A DNA stretch of 64,000 nucleotides from Anaerolineae bacterium (GTDB lineage Bacteria > Chloroflexota > Anaerolineae > Aggregatilineales > UBA2796): the NCBI GenBank assembly GCA_019637555.1, contig JAHBVK010000007.1:82750-146749 (forward strand). Direction: 5' to 3'. The notes under the pieces are model-generated. The model saw only the letters and a program-made list of their open reading frames with translations. It searched no databases and was not told the DNA's origin. The position numbers and the translations under genes were made by a program. This document shows positions 35,892 through 46,483 of this stretch, one piece after another (position 1 is the stretch's first letter; the number at the start of each line of letters is the position of its first letter).

Positions 35892-36373
35892 GCATCGTTC
35901 CTGAGATTGGGGCTGCCATCCTCTTTCACTTGAACGAGCAACCATTTCAACGCTTCTTCACGGGTGGAGAAGATGCCGTTTCGGATCTCTTCACGTTCAT
36001 AGTTGCGCACCAGAGCGCGCACCAACTGCGTGGCAATGTTGGGAGGGGTGACAATGGCGACAGATTGCTTCAACTGTGGACGCAGTGCATACAGATCGCG
36101 GATCGTGTTGGCGAGGTGCGGCGTGACACCAAAATTAGACTTACTGATGTCGTGAACGACGTAGTAGCGCTGCGATTCGGGCCACGACTCTAGAACGCGC
36201 CGGACGTTGCTTGCCCATAAATCGATCACTTCTTGCAATACCATCGGTCCGGTAATCGTAAACAGCACGATACTACGCTGATATAACCACTTAACAGTGA
36301 GATATGGACTGTGAAAATCAGTGATTGTGCCGGACGGATCGGTATCCAAGATTGAAAGCGATGAGTCAGTCAT
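35888..36373 (-). CDS. STAS-like hypothetical protein
   Basis: 161 aa. The pattern TVKWLYQRSIVLFTITGPMVLQEVIDLWASNVRRVLESWPESQRYYVVHDISKSN resembles STAS/SpoIIAA-type or SpoIIAA-like folds (alternating strands and helices with a D-I/N loop), but the phosphoryl Ser is not certain. It is the first gene of a row with mtaD and the PfkB kinase, overlapping mtaD by 4 bp. Function unknown. Confidence 0.5.
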   Translation of the reverse strand: MTDSSLSILDTDPSGTITDFHSPYLTVKWLYQRSIVLFTITGPMVLQEVIDLWASNVRRVLESWPESQRYYVVHDISKSNFGVTPHLANTIRDLYALRPQLKQSVAIVTPPNIATQLVRALVRNYEREEIRNGIFSTREEALKWLLVQVKEDGSPNLRNDA

Positions 36374-36476
36374 GTTGGAATCCTTGCTACCTCGAACAAA
36401 GGCATTGTAGCGCGTCCTGCTAACGCTGCAATGCTTTCGCTATAACAGAGTGATTTATGCATGCGTAGTAAGCGAC

Positions 36477-37511
36477 TTAACAGCGACGATCTAACTCTAA
36501 TAAATCCGATAGCAGTGCAAAGCCGGTTGCCTGTGGTCCTGCTCCCGCGCCGATCAGGGTTACACTGCCGAGCAGATCGGTATCGTAGGTGATTGCGTTG
36601 ATCCCGCCGCCTACACTCGCCAGCGGATCACCCAACGGGATCAGTTCGGGGCGCACCGACGCCTGCACCTGACCGTCTGCTGATTTCCGCACGCCAGCAA
36701 TCAGTTTCCAGCGTTTAGCTTCTGCTTGCGCTTGTTTTATATCTCCGCTGCTGATCTTGGTGATGCCCACGCGCTCCACTTCCTTGATCTTGAGCGCTAA
36801 GCCCATGATCGTGTTCGCCACAATGATCAGCTTACCCAACGCATCATAGCCCTCTACATCGCCAGTCGGATCGGCTTCCGCGTAACCCAAGTGCTGCGCT
36901 TCCGCCAACGCATCAGCGTAACCTTTGCCTGTCTCCATCTGCGTCAAGATGAAATTGGTCGTGCCATTGATGATGCCGCGAAAGCCGCTGATTGTGCAGC
37001 CTGCCAAACCTAGACGCGCCAAACGCAATGACGGTGTACCACCCATCACTGTGCCTTCGTAGCCGAAATAGACGTTGTGATGCTTCGCCAAAGCTTCGAT
37101 CTCGCGGTACGCCAGCGCCACTGGTCCTTTGTTAGCGGTGATCACATGCTTGCCGAGCGTCAGTGCCGTGCGAACGTGAGTTAGTGCAGGTTCGGCGGTA
37201 TTGAAGTCGGTATATGTATTTTCCGCGATCACATCAGCGTTCGTTTCCCTAATTGTCGCTAGCGGATCGAGTCCGCGCACCAATCCGGCGGTATCGGGAT
37301 AGGCGTTGAAATTGCCTGTCTGCGCGGCAGCGATCAGCGCCTTGAGATCGAGTCCGTCGGGATGATAGAGCGATCCTTTACGCAGCGTAGCGACAGCGAC
37401 GATTTTTGCCTCGAAGCCTTGCTCCGCCTTCAATACGCTAGCTTTATCCAGCAAAATTTGCGCCAAGCCCTGACCGACGTTACCAAATCCGATGAGCGCC
37501 AGACGATGCAT
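36477..37511 (-). CDS. hom: Homoserine dehydrogenase
   Basis: Reduces aspartate semialdehyde to homoserine with NAD(P)H in threonine and methionine synthesis. 344 aa, the short form without a C-terminal ACT domain, so no allosteric site. N-terminal Rossmann GFGNVGQGLA, then NKGPVA for the cofactor region and the family signature YAEADPTGDVEGYDALGKL near residue 215. The ATG at 37511 is supported by GGAAGG 8 bp upstream; the frame runs open to 37568. Divergent from the flavoprotein gene. Confidence 0.92.
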   Translation of the reverse strand: MHRLALIGFGNVGQGLAQILLDKASVLKAEQGFEAKIVAVATLRKGSLYHPDGLDLKALIAAAQTGNFNAYPDTAGLVRGLDPLATIRETNADVIAENTYTDFNTAEPALTHVRTALTLGKHVITANKGPVALAYREIEALAKHHNVYFGYEGTVMGGTPSLRLARLGLAGCTISGFRGIINGTTNFILTQMETGKGYADALAEAQHLGYAEADPTGDVEGYDALGKLIIVANTIMGLALKIKEVERVGITKISSGDIKQAQAEAKRWKLIAGVRKSADGQVQASVRPELIPLGDPLASVGGGINAITYDTDLLGSVTLIGAGAGPQATGFALLSDLLELDRRC

Positions 37512-37651
37512 GAAAACCTTCCAAGTACGGTGAATGTTGATTAATAGAGGAGAGTTTACCTCACCCAACTTGAGAGTGAGCTAAAGCAGTACCAACTTTG
37601 GCGGCACTAGCTATACTTATGTCCGCTTCTGGCAAAGGGGGAAACAGTTCC

Positions 37652-38815
37652 GTGATTTACGATGCGATTGTGGTGGGATCAGGTCCGGGCGGGGCAGTGG
37701 CAGCGGCGACTCTGGCGGAGCGTGGTAAATCCGTGCTGCTGATAGATCGTCAGGCGTTCCCGCGCGATAAAGTTTGTGGTGATGGTTTGCCCGGTAACGT
37801 CAGCGAAATGCTGGACAAAGATTTGGGGATCGATCCCAAAAAAGCGGGACTAAAACACCAACAGATTTACGGCATCAGTATGGTCGCACCATCCGGTAAG
37901 TCACTGCTGGTACAGGGCAAACCAAGCCAGCATTATTCAATGGTTTCGCCACGCTACCATTTTGATCAGATGCTGCACGAGCATGCGCTGAAGAAGGGCG
38001 CGAAGTTCGAGGTGATGGACATTGATGCGCCGTTGTATTCGCCCGATGGCAGCAAAGTGATCGGCGTGGTGCAGCGCAAAGGCAAAGAACTGATTGAGCA
38101 TGAAACGCGGGTGGTTATCGCTGCCGATGGTGTTTCCTCCTCAATTGCCCGCAGCCTACGTGGACGAGTCTCCGATCCGGTGGAAACAGCAGTGGCGATC
38201 CGAGCCTACGCCAAACTCAAACGCCCACTGTCCAGCGATCCAACCGTCTATTTCAAGTATCTGCTGCAACTGACTCCCGGCTACGCATGGATTTTCCCGA
38301 CAGCGCCTAACGAAGTGAACGTCGGACTCGGCTTGTTCGATCAGGAAATCTACAAGAAGCGCGGCAAGAACCTGAAGCAACTGCTCAACGAATTCAAGGA
38401 TGAGATGGAATCGGAATATCCGATGGAGATCGACGCCGACACCCTCAAGTCGTGGCCCATTCCAGTGTGGATGAACAGGGAAAGCCGCGTGGTCAAAGGG
38501 GCGTATTTAGTCGGTGATGCTGGACGCTTCGTGGACGCCCTCACAGGTGGCGGCATCTTCCCTGCCATGATTACCGGACAACTGGCGGCACGGTCAGCGA
38601 TTCAGATATTGGATGGCGGGAACGAGCAAGCAGCGGCATCTGCTTACGATGAAGGTTGGCGCAATGGCATCGGACGCAGCTTGAATCGCTTACTGATGGT
38701 GCAGAAGTGGATCGGCTCGAAGCCGCCTGTATTCAACGCGATCTTCGGCGTAGCAAACGCGATCCCGCCGATCCGCAGCGCCTTATTGACAGGGTTAGCG
38801 GGGCAGCACAGCTAG
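37652..38815 (+). CDS. Geranylgeranyl-reductase-family FAD-dependent oxidoreductase
   Basis: 387 aa flavoprotein. The FAD-binding motif is GSGPGGAVAAATLAERGKSVLLIDR, followed by the family block DKVCGDGLPGNV and GDAGRFVDALTGGGIFPAM for the flavin diphosphate. Such enzymes hydrogenate isoprenoid side chains in archaeal lipids, chlorophyll or menaquinone, or act as monooxygenases; which applies here is not visible. The GTG at 37652 is preferred: AAGGGGG lies 10 bp upstream, and TATACT at 37612-37617 would put the transcript start near 37624. An ATG at 37619 is the alternative. Confidence 0.8.
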   Translation: MIYDAIVVGSGPGGAVAAATLAERGKSVLLIDRQAFPRDKVCGDGLPGNVSEMLDKDLGIDPKKAGLKHQQIYGISMVAPSGKSLLVQGKPSQHYSMVSPRYHFDQMLHEHALKKGAKFEVMDIDAPLYSPDGSKVIGVVQRKGKELIEHETRVVIAADGVSSSIARSLRGRVSDPVETAVAIRAYAKLKRPLSSDPTVYFKYLLQLTPGYAWIFPTAPNEVNVGLGLFDQEIYKKRGKNLKQLLNEFKDEMESEYPMEIDADTLKSWPIPVWMNRESRVVKGAYLVGDAGRFVDALTGGGIFPAMITGQLAARSAIQILDGGNEQAAASAYDEGWRNGIGRSLNRLLMVQKWIGSKPPVFNAIFGVANAIPPIRSALLTGLAGQHS

Positions 38816-38820
38816 CTTCG

Positions 38821-38849
38821 TTTACGATCAATTTCGTTTGTGGTATACT
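38821..38849 (+). promoter_or_regulatory. Sigma-70-type promoter for the iscX-nuoB-nuoCD-nuoI operon
   Basis: TTTACG (38821-38826) and TATACT (38844-38849) with exactly 17 bp spacing, five bases after the previous gene's stop codon. The predicted start is about 75 bp before the first gene. Confidence 0.6.
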
Positions 38850-38929
38850 TCACGAAGTCCCTAACATCTAAAACATGTGTCATAATCTCGGTTCTGTCGC
38901 AACAATAGCCTCGTTGTCTTTAAACAATA

Positions 38930-39162
38930 ATGATGGTTAATTCAGATCAAACTGAGGATAATCTAACCTTAGACTGGGATGCCTCTTACGAGATTATCAG
39001 GGCATTGCAGCATACTTATCCAGCTATTGATCTTGACAGCATCGGATTAAAACAGTTGAAGGAAATGATCGTCGCGCTCCCCAACTTCGTTGATGACCCC
39101 TCACTGGCACACGATGGGCTTTTACGCGAAATCCTGCGGGAGTGGTACGAGGAGAGTACATC

Positions 39163-39166
<4 letters not shown>
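38930..39166 (+). CDS. iscX: IscX-like iron-sulfur assembly protein
   Basis: 78 aa, matching IscX along its length: [46 protein letters not shown] then [10 protein letters not shown], compared with the E. coli IscX pattern of LxWxDxxEIAxxLxxxxPxIDPxxxxFTDLxxWVxxLxxFxDDP. IscX is a small acidic adaptor that binds IscS and modulates iron delivery. It starts an operon of Fe-S-rich complex I subunits and overlaps nuoB by 4 bp, although no iscS or iscU gene is nearby. A second ATG three bases downstream is equally possible. Confidence 0.85.
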
Positions 39167-39894
<728 letters not shown>

Positions 39895-39903
39895 GAGGGA
39901 AGC

Positions 39904-41742
39904 ATGACCGATCAAGTTGTACCCAAGATTCTCAGCCCTGAAGAATTGAGCGCAGAACTGCAGCAGCGATTCGCGGGCGCGGTGACTCCTGATACGCGCA
40001 AAGGCTACACCGGATTGATCGTGAATACTGATCAACTGGTGGAAGTGTCCAAGGCGCTGAACGAAGATTACGGACTGAACTACCTTTCCAGCGTCACTGC
40101 CGTCGATTATCTGGGGCAGGGCGATCATATGGAAGTGGTCTATCACGCCTTTTCGGTGCCGCAGGGCGGACCGGGATTGGTGTTCAAGGCGCAGACTAAC
40201 CGCGATAACCCTGTGATCCCGAGCGTCACCAGTGTGTGGCGCGGCGCAGATTTTCAGGAGCGCGAGGCATACGACCTCTACGGCATCCAGTTCAGTGGTC
40301 ATCCTAACTTGAAGCGCATCTTGCTGTGGGAAGGCTTCGATGGCTATCCCATGCGTAAGGATTGGAAAGAGGCGTACTACGAAGAGGAAACTAAACCCTT
40401 CGATAGCCGCTGGCCCGGTGGTCGCGTGTTCCGCACCGAAGAATGGAATCCTTTCGGGCATAACGTAAAGTATCCGGCAGGCTTCACGCTAGATAACTTC
40501 ACGCCTGTTGATACGTCTGACCCCAACTTGAATCTATCCGTTGGCGTCGATATTCAGAACGTCAACCAGCGCGGCATCAACTCAGAGGCGCTCGAAGTCA
40601 ACCTCGGTCCGCATCACCCTAGCACGCATGGCGTGTTCCGCATGATGGTGCAGATGGTAGGCGAGACGATTGAAGATCTTGAGCCGGTAATGGGCTATCT
40701 GCACCGTAACCACGAGCAGATCGGTGAGCGCAATACATGGTTCGGCAACATGCCCTTCACGGATCGTCTCGACTACATCAGCAGCATGAGCAACAACATG
40801 GGCTATGCGCTGGCAGTTGAACATCTGTTGGGCAGTCAGGTCTCTGTTCCTTATCGCGCCGAAGTGATCCGCGTGCTGATGGTGGAACTGACCCGCATCG
40901 TCAACCACCTGTGGGCGATTGGCTTCTTGCTCAACGACTTGGGAGCGTTCTTCACGCCCGCGCTGTATGCCATCCAGAGCCGCGAGTTGATCCTCGACTT
41001 TTTCGAGGCAACAGCGGGCAGCCGCATGATGTGCAATTACATGCGCATGGGCGGCGTCAATAAGGACATCCCTGATCGCATCTTCAGCGTCGCCAATCTG
41101 GTCAATGACCGCATCCGCGACATGGACACGATGACCTACCTCAAGGAACTGATCCTCGAACGGTTGCCGCGCTCGGTAGACGAATTGGATCAATATCTGA
41201 CCAGCAGCGAGATCATCATCAGCCGTTGTCAGGGCGTGGGTTATCTGCCCACCGATATGGCGATCAACTATAGCTGTGCAGGTCCGCTGCTCCGTGCGTC
41301 CGGTGTTCCCTACGATATTCGCCGCGCACAGCCCTACAGCATCTATCCCGATCTGGAGTTCGATGTCAGCGTGCGCTACAACGGCGACATTCTGGATCGC
41401 TATCTAATCCGCATGGACGAAATGCGCGAGAGCCTCCGCATTTTGCGTCAACTGCTGCCTAAGCTGGAAGAAACCACCAAGCAATCAATCTTTGGCGGCA
41501 AAAGCGGCTACTCCATCAAAGTGCCAGCAGGCGAGAGCTATGGTCATGTGGAGAATCCGAAGGGCGAGCTAGGTTACTATATCGTCTCGACAGGCGGCGG
41601 GAATCCCTTCCGCTATCATGTTCGCGCTCCAAGTTTCATCAATTTGAACGTGCTGGGCGAGATGTGCAAGGGTCATAAGGTCGCTGACGTAGTGGCAATC
41701 CTCGGCAGCATCGATATCGTGTTGGGCGAGACGGATCGGTAA
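39904..41742 (+). CDS. nuoCD: Fused NADH-quinone oxidoreductase subunit C/D
   Basis: 612 aa fusion of the 30 kDa (NuoC) and 49 kDa (NuoD) subunits, part of the quinone site. The C part contains EREAYDLYGIQFSGHPNLKRILLWEGFDGYPMRKD. The D part starts near residue 220 with NLGPHHPSTHG, which holds His and Gly residues of the quinone cavity; FTDRLDY follows and the C-terminus ends SIDIVLGETDR as normal. Part D reads close to plastid NdhH-type sequences in places (ALYAIQSRELILDFFEATAGSRMM). Start 9 bp after nuoB with AGGGAAG upstream. Confidence 0.94.
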   Translation: MTDQVVPKILSPEELSAELQQRFAGAVTPDTRKGYTGLIVNTDQLVEVSKALNEDYGLNYLSSVTAVDYLGQGDHMEVVYHAFSVPQGGPGLVFKAQTNRDNPVIPSVTSVWRGADFQEREAYDLYGIQFSGHPNLKRILLWEGFDGYPMRKDWKEAYYEEETKPFDSRWPGGRVFRTEEWNPFGHNVKYPAGFTLDNFTPVDTSDPNLNLSVGVDIQNVNQRGINSEALEVNLGPHHPSTHGVFRMMVQMVGETIEDLEPVMGYLHRNHEQIGERNTWFGNMPFTDRLDYISSMSNNMGYALAVEHLLGSQVSVPYRAEVIRVLMVELTRIVNHLWAIGFLLNDLGAFFTPALYAIQSRELILDFFEATAGSRMMCNYMRMGGVNKDIPDRIFSVANLVNDRIRDMDTMTYLKELILERLPRSVDELDQYLTSSEIIISRCQGVGYLPTDMAINYSCAGPLLRASGVPYDIRRAQPYSIYPDLEFDVSVRYNGDILDRYLIRMDEMRESLRILRQLLPKLEETTKQSIFGGKSGYSIKVPAGESYGHVENPKGELGYYIVSTGGGNPFRYHVRAPSFINLNVLGEMCKGHKVADVVAILGSIDIVLGETDR

Positions 41743-41751
41743 GGAGTACGC

Positions 41752-42846
41752 ATGTACGGAGTAGGTATTCTTAAAGGTCTCGGAGTGACGCTCAAGCACT
41801 TCGTCAACACCTTTGTCAATGATATTCAGTATCTTGGGCGCAAGAACAATCTGGATGTGTTCCAGGAGAAGCAGAGCCTTGCCAACAAGGGTCTGGTGAC
41901 AGTGGAATATCCCGATGAAAAACTTGCCGTGCCAGAGCGTTTCCGCTTTGTGCCGTTTCTGGTCACCTACAACCACGACGACCCCGAATACGCGGGTAAG
42001 GATTGGTGTACCTCGTGCGGTATCTGCGCGAAGGTATGCCCGCCGCAGTGCATCTGGATCGTGCGTGGTACGAATCCCGAAACGGGACGTCCGAAGCCGG
42101 AGCCGGAAGCATTCTACATCGACATCGACATCTGCATGAACTGCGGCTACTGCGCGGAATACTGCCCCTTCGACGCGATCAAGATGGATCACGACTACGA
42201 ATTGGCATCGTACGACCGCACTTCAGCGCACGTTTACGACAAGCCGAAGCTGTCGAAGGAAATCCGTTACTGGCAAACCATCGCGCCGACTACGGCAATG
42301 GAAGAACTGGTAGCGCGCGGCGGTTACGATCACACTGACGTGCAGAAATCGCGCAAGAAGGCTGGCTTGGCGGCGACTCGTCCCGGTCCGGTGAGCGACA
42401 GACCACAAGAAGCGGTGGCTCCGGCAGCAGTAGCTGCACCTGCCGCGGCTGCTGCGCCCGCACCTGTTGCCGCTGCTCCGGCTGCTGCAGGCGATCAGCC
42501 CGCGACGACGGCAGATGGTCGCGTGATCGTGCGTCGTGGTGCGCGTAAGGCTGCGGCTGCTCCGGCTGGCGATACCGCTGCGGCGGCACAAGCATTGCAA
42601 CAAGCAACTGCTGCTGCGTCAGCGCCTGCTGCTCCTGCTCCGGCTGCACCAGCACCCACTCCCGCGCCCGCAGCGGCAGCGCCGACTCCGCCTCCTGCGG
42701 CAGCCGCGCCAACAGCTACCACCGCCGAAGGTGACGAAATCCTGCCCGATGGTCGCATCCGTCGTGGCAAGCGCATCATTGATCCGAACGCCAAGCCAAC
42801 GGTGGTACGTCGCAAGGCATCTAGTGCCCCATCTTCGAAGGATTAA
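41752..42846 (+). CDS. nuoI: NuoI-type 2[4Fe-4S] ferredoxin subunit with long Ala/Pro-rich basic tail
   Basis: 364 aa. The first 190 residues are a NuoI-like subunit: C86xxC89xxC92xxxC96 (CTSCGICAKVCP) and C128xxC131xxC134xxxC138 (CMNCGYCAEYCP) bind two [4Fe-4S] clusters. A tail of about 150 residues follows, rich in Ala and Pro with basic patches (ADGRVIVRRGARK near 255-267 and LPDGRIRRGKR near 333-343) ending in KASSAPSSKD. The tail is low complexity and has no counterpart in ordinary NuoI. The gene starts 9 bp after nuoCD. No nuoA, H or J-N follows; the operon ends at the hairpin downstream. Confidence 0.9.
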   Translation: MYGVGILKGLGVTLKHFVNTFVNDIQYLGRKNNLDVFQEKQSLANKGLVTVEYPDEKLAVPERFRFVPFLVTYNHDDPEYAGKDWCTSCGICAKVCPPQCIWIVRGTNPETGRPKPEPEAFYIDIDICMNCGYCAEYCPFDAIKMDHDYELASYDRTSAHVYDKPKLSKEIRYWQTIAPTTAMEELVARGGYDHTDVQKSRKKAGLAATRPGPVSDRPQEAVAPAAVAAPAAAAAPAPVAAAPAAAGDQPATTADGRVIVRRGARKAAAAPAGDTAAAAQALQQATAAASAPAAPAPAAPAPTPAPAAAAPTPPPAAAAPTATTAEGDEILPDGRIRRGKRIIDPNAKPTVVRRKASSAPSSKD

Positions 42847-42876
42847 GCGTTACCACAGCAATTAAGTAGCAATTCT

Positions 42877-42907
42877 GTACGCCCTCCGACCGGAGGGCGT
42901 ACCTTTT
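42877..42907 (+). terminator. Terminator-like hairpin after nuoI
   Basis: A perfect 12 bp stem GTACGCCCTCCG / CGGAGGGCGTAC with loop AC, followed by CTTTTG. The T run is broken, so it may terminate only partly; the next gene's ribosome-binding site begins 5 bp later. Confidence 0.7.
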
Positions 42908-42926
42908 GTCTGGAGATGAATGACTC

Positions 42927-43277
42927 ATGACTGAACGAACAGGCGATCCATTCCGCGATCTGGCGGATTCTTCCCTTAACTTCTTGCAACGATTCGGTGT
43001 CGATCCTGCCGATCGCAGCGCGATTGAGGATCGGATCATGATCTTTGAGGAAGAAGTCAGAGAATTAACCGAAGCCGTGCGCGAAGGGACTGACTTGAAT
43101 CACATTGGTGAGGAAGCTGCGGATGTGATTGTGACAATCATTACCATGTGCCACTCAGCGGGTGTTGATACGGAAGCATTGATCGAGCAGGCGTATAGGG
43201 TAGTAGCTAAAAATGATGCCAAGACGCATGAAACGCACATCTTTAAGGACGGTAAAATCCGTCGGCGCAAAGCATAA
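42927..43277 (+). CDS. MazG-like nucleotide pyrophosphohydrolase
   Basis: 116 aa all-alpha NTP pyrophosphatase. The metal-binding motifs EEEVRELTEA (ExxE, about residue 40) and GEEAADVIV (ExxD, about residue 62) define the MazG/dUTPase-like fold. It is too short for the two-domain MazG, so it is a single-domain member; phosphoribosyl-ATP pyrophosphohydrolase (HisE) is the main alternative, but no his genes are nearby. Likely substrates are non-canonical nucleotides. Confidence 0.82.
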   Translation: MTERTGDPFRDLADSSLNFLQRFGVDPADRSAIEDRIMIFEEEVRELTEAVREGTDLNHIGEEAADVIVTIITMCHSAGVDTEALIEQAYRVVAKNDAKTHETHIFKDGKIRRRKA

Positions 43278-43454
43278 GCTTCGTAATCGCCTCTAGCTAT
43301 TATTGCGACAGCAATGATACTTCGGTATAGTTCGCACTGTTCCTATGCCATCCTCTACTTAAATCTTTTTTAATTGAAGCGATTGCACCTCTTACGGTAA
43401 GCGATCTTTTCGATTTTCCACACGAGTACGAATAACGGCGAGCAAGTACCAATC

Positions 43455-43480
43455 TACGAGGGCGATAGCCCATACTACTG
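43455..43480. repeat. Dispersed hairpin in the mazG-MFS gap
   Basis: GGGC-GATA-GCCC within CTACGAGGGCGATAGCCCAT. On the minus strand it reads ATGGGCT..., resembling the hairpin at 18442-18459 (minus strand ATGGGCT...AACCCAT). The rest of the 237 bp gap after mazG shows no feature beyond the ribosome-binding site of the next gene. Confidence 0.4.
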
Positions 43481-43514
43481 ATTCTGACTGCTGCTGCCCC
43501 AATAGGTGATATTC

Positions 43515-44762
<1,248 letters not shown>

Positions 44763-44771
44763 GCGCAGTAG

Positions 44772-45680
44772 TCAGTTGCGTCCAATCTGGCTGTTACTTC
44801 GCATCGCCTCGATGTACTGCGGGGTTAGCTCGCTGCGCCAATATAAATCCATCAACGCGGGGAAGTGACGTTCCACGAATAAACCGAATTTCATAATATT
44901 CCCGCCGAATACGATCTCAGATTCGCCCATCAACATACCTTCGATGGTACGCTCTGCTACCGCCGTAGGATCATCTACGAAATTGACTTGCTTATTGATC
45001 TCCGGCGTGACCATAGCCGTGCGCGTCCATGTCGGCAATACAGTGATTACATCGATCCCTGTGCCGACCAGTTCACGCCGCAGCGCATCGGAGAACCCCA
45101 TTAATCCGATCTTAGAGCTTGAGTACACTGTTGATGCTGCCTGCGCGATACGTCCCGCAATCGAGGCGATGTTGACGATCTTGCCAGATCGCTGCGCCAG
45201 CATGGTAGGCAGCACCAGATGAGTCAGCGACATCGGCGCTTCCAGATTAGTCCGCACAAGCGTCCTGATTTCGTCCAGCGAGATGCTGTAAAGCTGTCCG
45301 CCAGCGTCCGCACCTGCGTTGTTGACCAGAATATCGATTCGTCCGTAATGTTGCATCGTCTGATCCACCAGACGGCGCAGATCGTCTTCACTGTTCACAT
45401 CGGTAGGAATGGCGAGCACATCAGAAGCGTAAGTTTCGATGTGTAGGCGCAAGTCTTCCAGTAGATCAGCGCGTCGTGCCGCCAGCACCACTCTTGCCCC
45501 TCGTTTGGCAAAGGCTTCCGCGTAGGCACGCCCGATCCCCGCTGAGGCACCAGTGATGATCACCACAGCTTCATTCAATGTTAGCGTCGATTGCAGCGGT
45601 CGGAGATAGCGTGACAACCACGAACCAGCCGCTACTACTGCTCCACCAACTGCCAACCAGCGTGCCATACTACGGAACAT
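44772..45680 (-). CDS. Membrane-anchored short-chain dehydrogenase/reductase
   Basis: 302 aa. A hydrophobic N-terminus (about residues 6-27) precedes the SDR fold with TGASAGIG (about 43-50, cofactor loop), NNAG (about 120) and the catalytic YSSSK. The Arg pair after the second strand (AARRAD) suggests NADPH. Substrate unknown; lipid or steroid-like compounds are common for such anchored SDRs. Separated by 4 bp from the methyltransferase gene upstream on the same strand. Confidence 0.87.
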   Translation of the reverse strand: MFRSMARWLAVGGAVVAAGSWLSRYLRPLQSTLTLNEAVVIITGASAGIGRAYAEAFAKRGARVVLAARRADLLEDLRLHIETYASDVLAIPTDVNSEDDLRRLVDQTMQHYGRIDILVNNAGADAGGQLYSISLDEIRTLVRTNLEAPMSLTHLVLPTMLAQRSGKIVNIASIAGRIAQAASTVYSSSKIGLMGFSDALRRELVGTGIDVITVLPTWTRTAMVTPEINKQVNFVDDPTAVAERTIEGMLMGESEIVFGGNIMKFGLFVERHFPALMDLYWRSELTPQYIEAMRSNSQIGRN

Positions 45681-45684
45681 AGCG

Positions 45685-46467
45685 TCACTTCACATCCGCA
45701 ACTTTGCGGCAAATGCAGATCTGGTTGACCCCTAGCGATAACGGCGTAAAGGTCGTTTGCGTCAGCACTTGCAGCAGCGCCGGAAAGCCGAAGAAGGCAA
45801 ATTGCAATTTGGTCGGGATTCCCTTGAGGTAAGGCACATCCCATAAGCCATCACCGAAATGCTGCAACACGCGGAAGCCATTCTCCTCCGCCCATTTGCG
45901 CCACTGTTCCGGCGGATGCACATTGATGTGCGTAGGGTCTTTGCCGATGGCATCTGTCGCCGGATCTTCTTTGAAGCGACGAAGCGCATAGACCGGATTC
46001 GGTGTAGCGAACAAAAACAAGCCACCGCGATCCAGAATCCGGTTGACCTGCTGGAAAGTGCTCACTGGATTGGGCAAGTGCTCAACCAGATGCAGCGCTA
46101 CCACCACAGAAAACTCGCCAGTGCGGAAGCGCGAGAGATCATCGGCGCTCATCTGATAGGCTTCGGCTTTGGGTGCGTTCTTTTTAGTCTGCTCGATGCT
46201 GTAATCGATCAGGTCGATGCCTACGCACTTGAAATCATCTTGCAGCAAGCCGATCAGATGCCCTAAACCGCAGCCGAGTTCCAGCAAACCGGGATTAGGT
46301 CCTGCTAGTTTCGGCGCGTAACGGCGCACCAGTGCCGCGTAATAACGCCGCGCGAACCAGTACATACTGTACTTGCCCAGTGTCCGGTCAGCATAGTTGT
46401 AACGCTCGAAGTATTCGGCGCTGTATTCATCCATCGGGACGGAAGGTACTGAGGTAGAGTCTGTCAT
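45685..46467 (-). CDS. Class I SAM-dependent methyltransferase
   Basis: 260 aa. The SAM-binding motif is LLELGCGLGHLIGLL near residue 62, an acidic residue in GIDLID follows and HLVEHLPNP near residue 127 is the third motif. The N-terminal YSAEYFERYNYADRTLGKYSMYWFARRYY is typical of methyltransferases near sugar or lipid genes. Substrate unknown. It overlaps no neighbour but sits 4 bp before the SDR and 16 bp after the amidase, so these three probably form one operon. Confidence 0.88.
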   Translation of the reverse strand: MTDSTSVPSVPMDEYSAEYFERYNYADRTLGKYSMYWFARRYYAALVRRYAPKLAGPNPGLLELGCGLGHLIGLLQDDFKCVGIDLIDYSIEQTKKNAPKAEAYQMSADDLSRFRTGEFSVVVALHLVEHLPNPVSTFQQVNRILDRGGLFLFATPNPVYALRRFKEDPATDAIGKDPTHINVHPPEQWRKWAEENGFRVLQHFGDGLWDVPYLKGIPTKLQFAFFGFPALLQVLTQTTFTPLSLGVNQICICRKVADVK

Positions 46468-46483
46468 GATCCCGTTCTAGTCT

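Noticed and set aside
42290..42815. Antisense frames within the nuoI tail
   Set aside because: They are shadows of the Ala/Pro-rich low-complexity coding sequence, which gives open frames on both strands.
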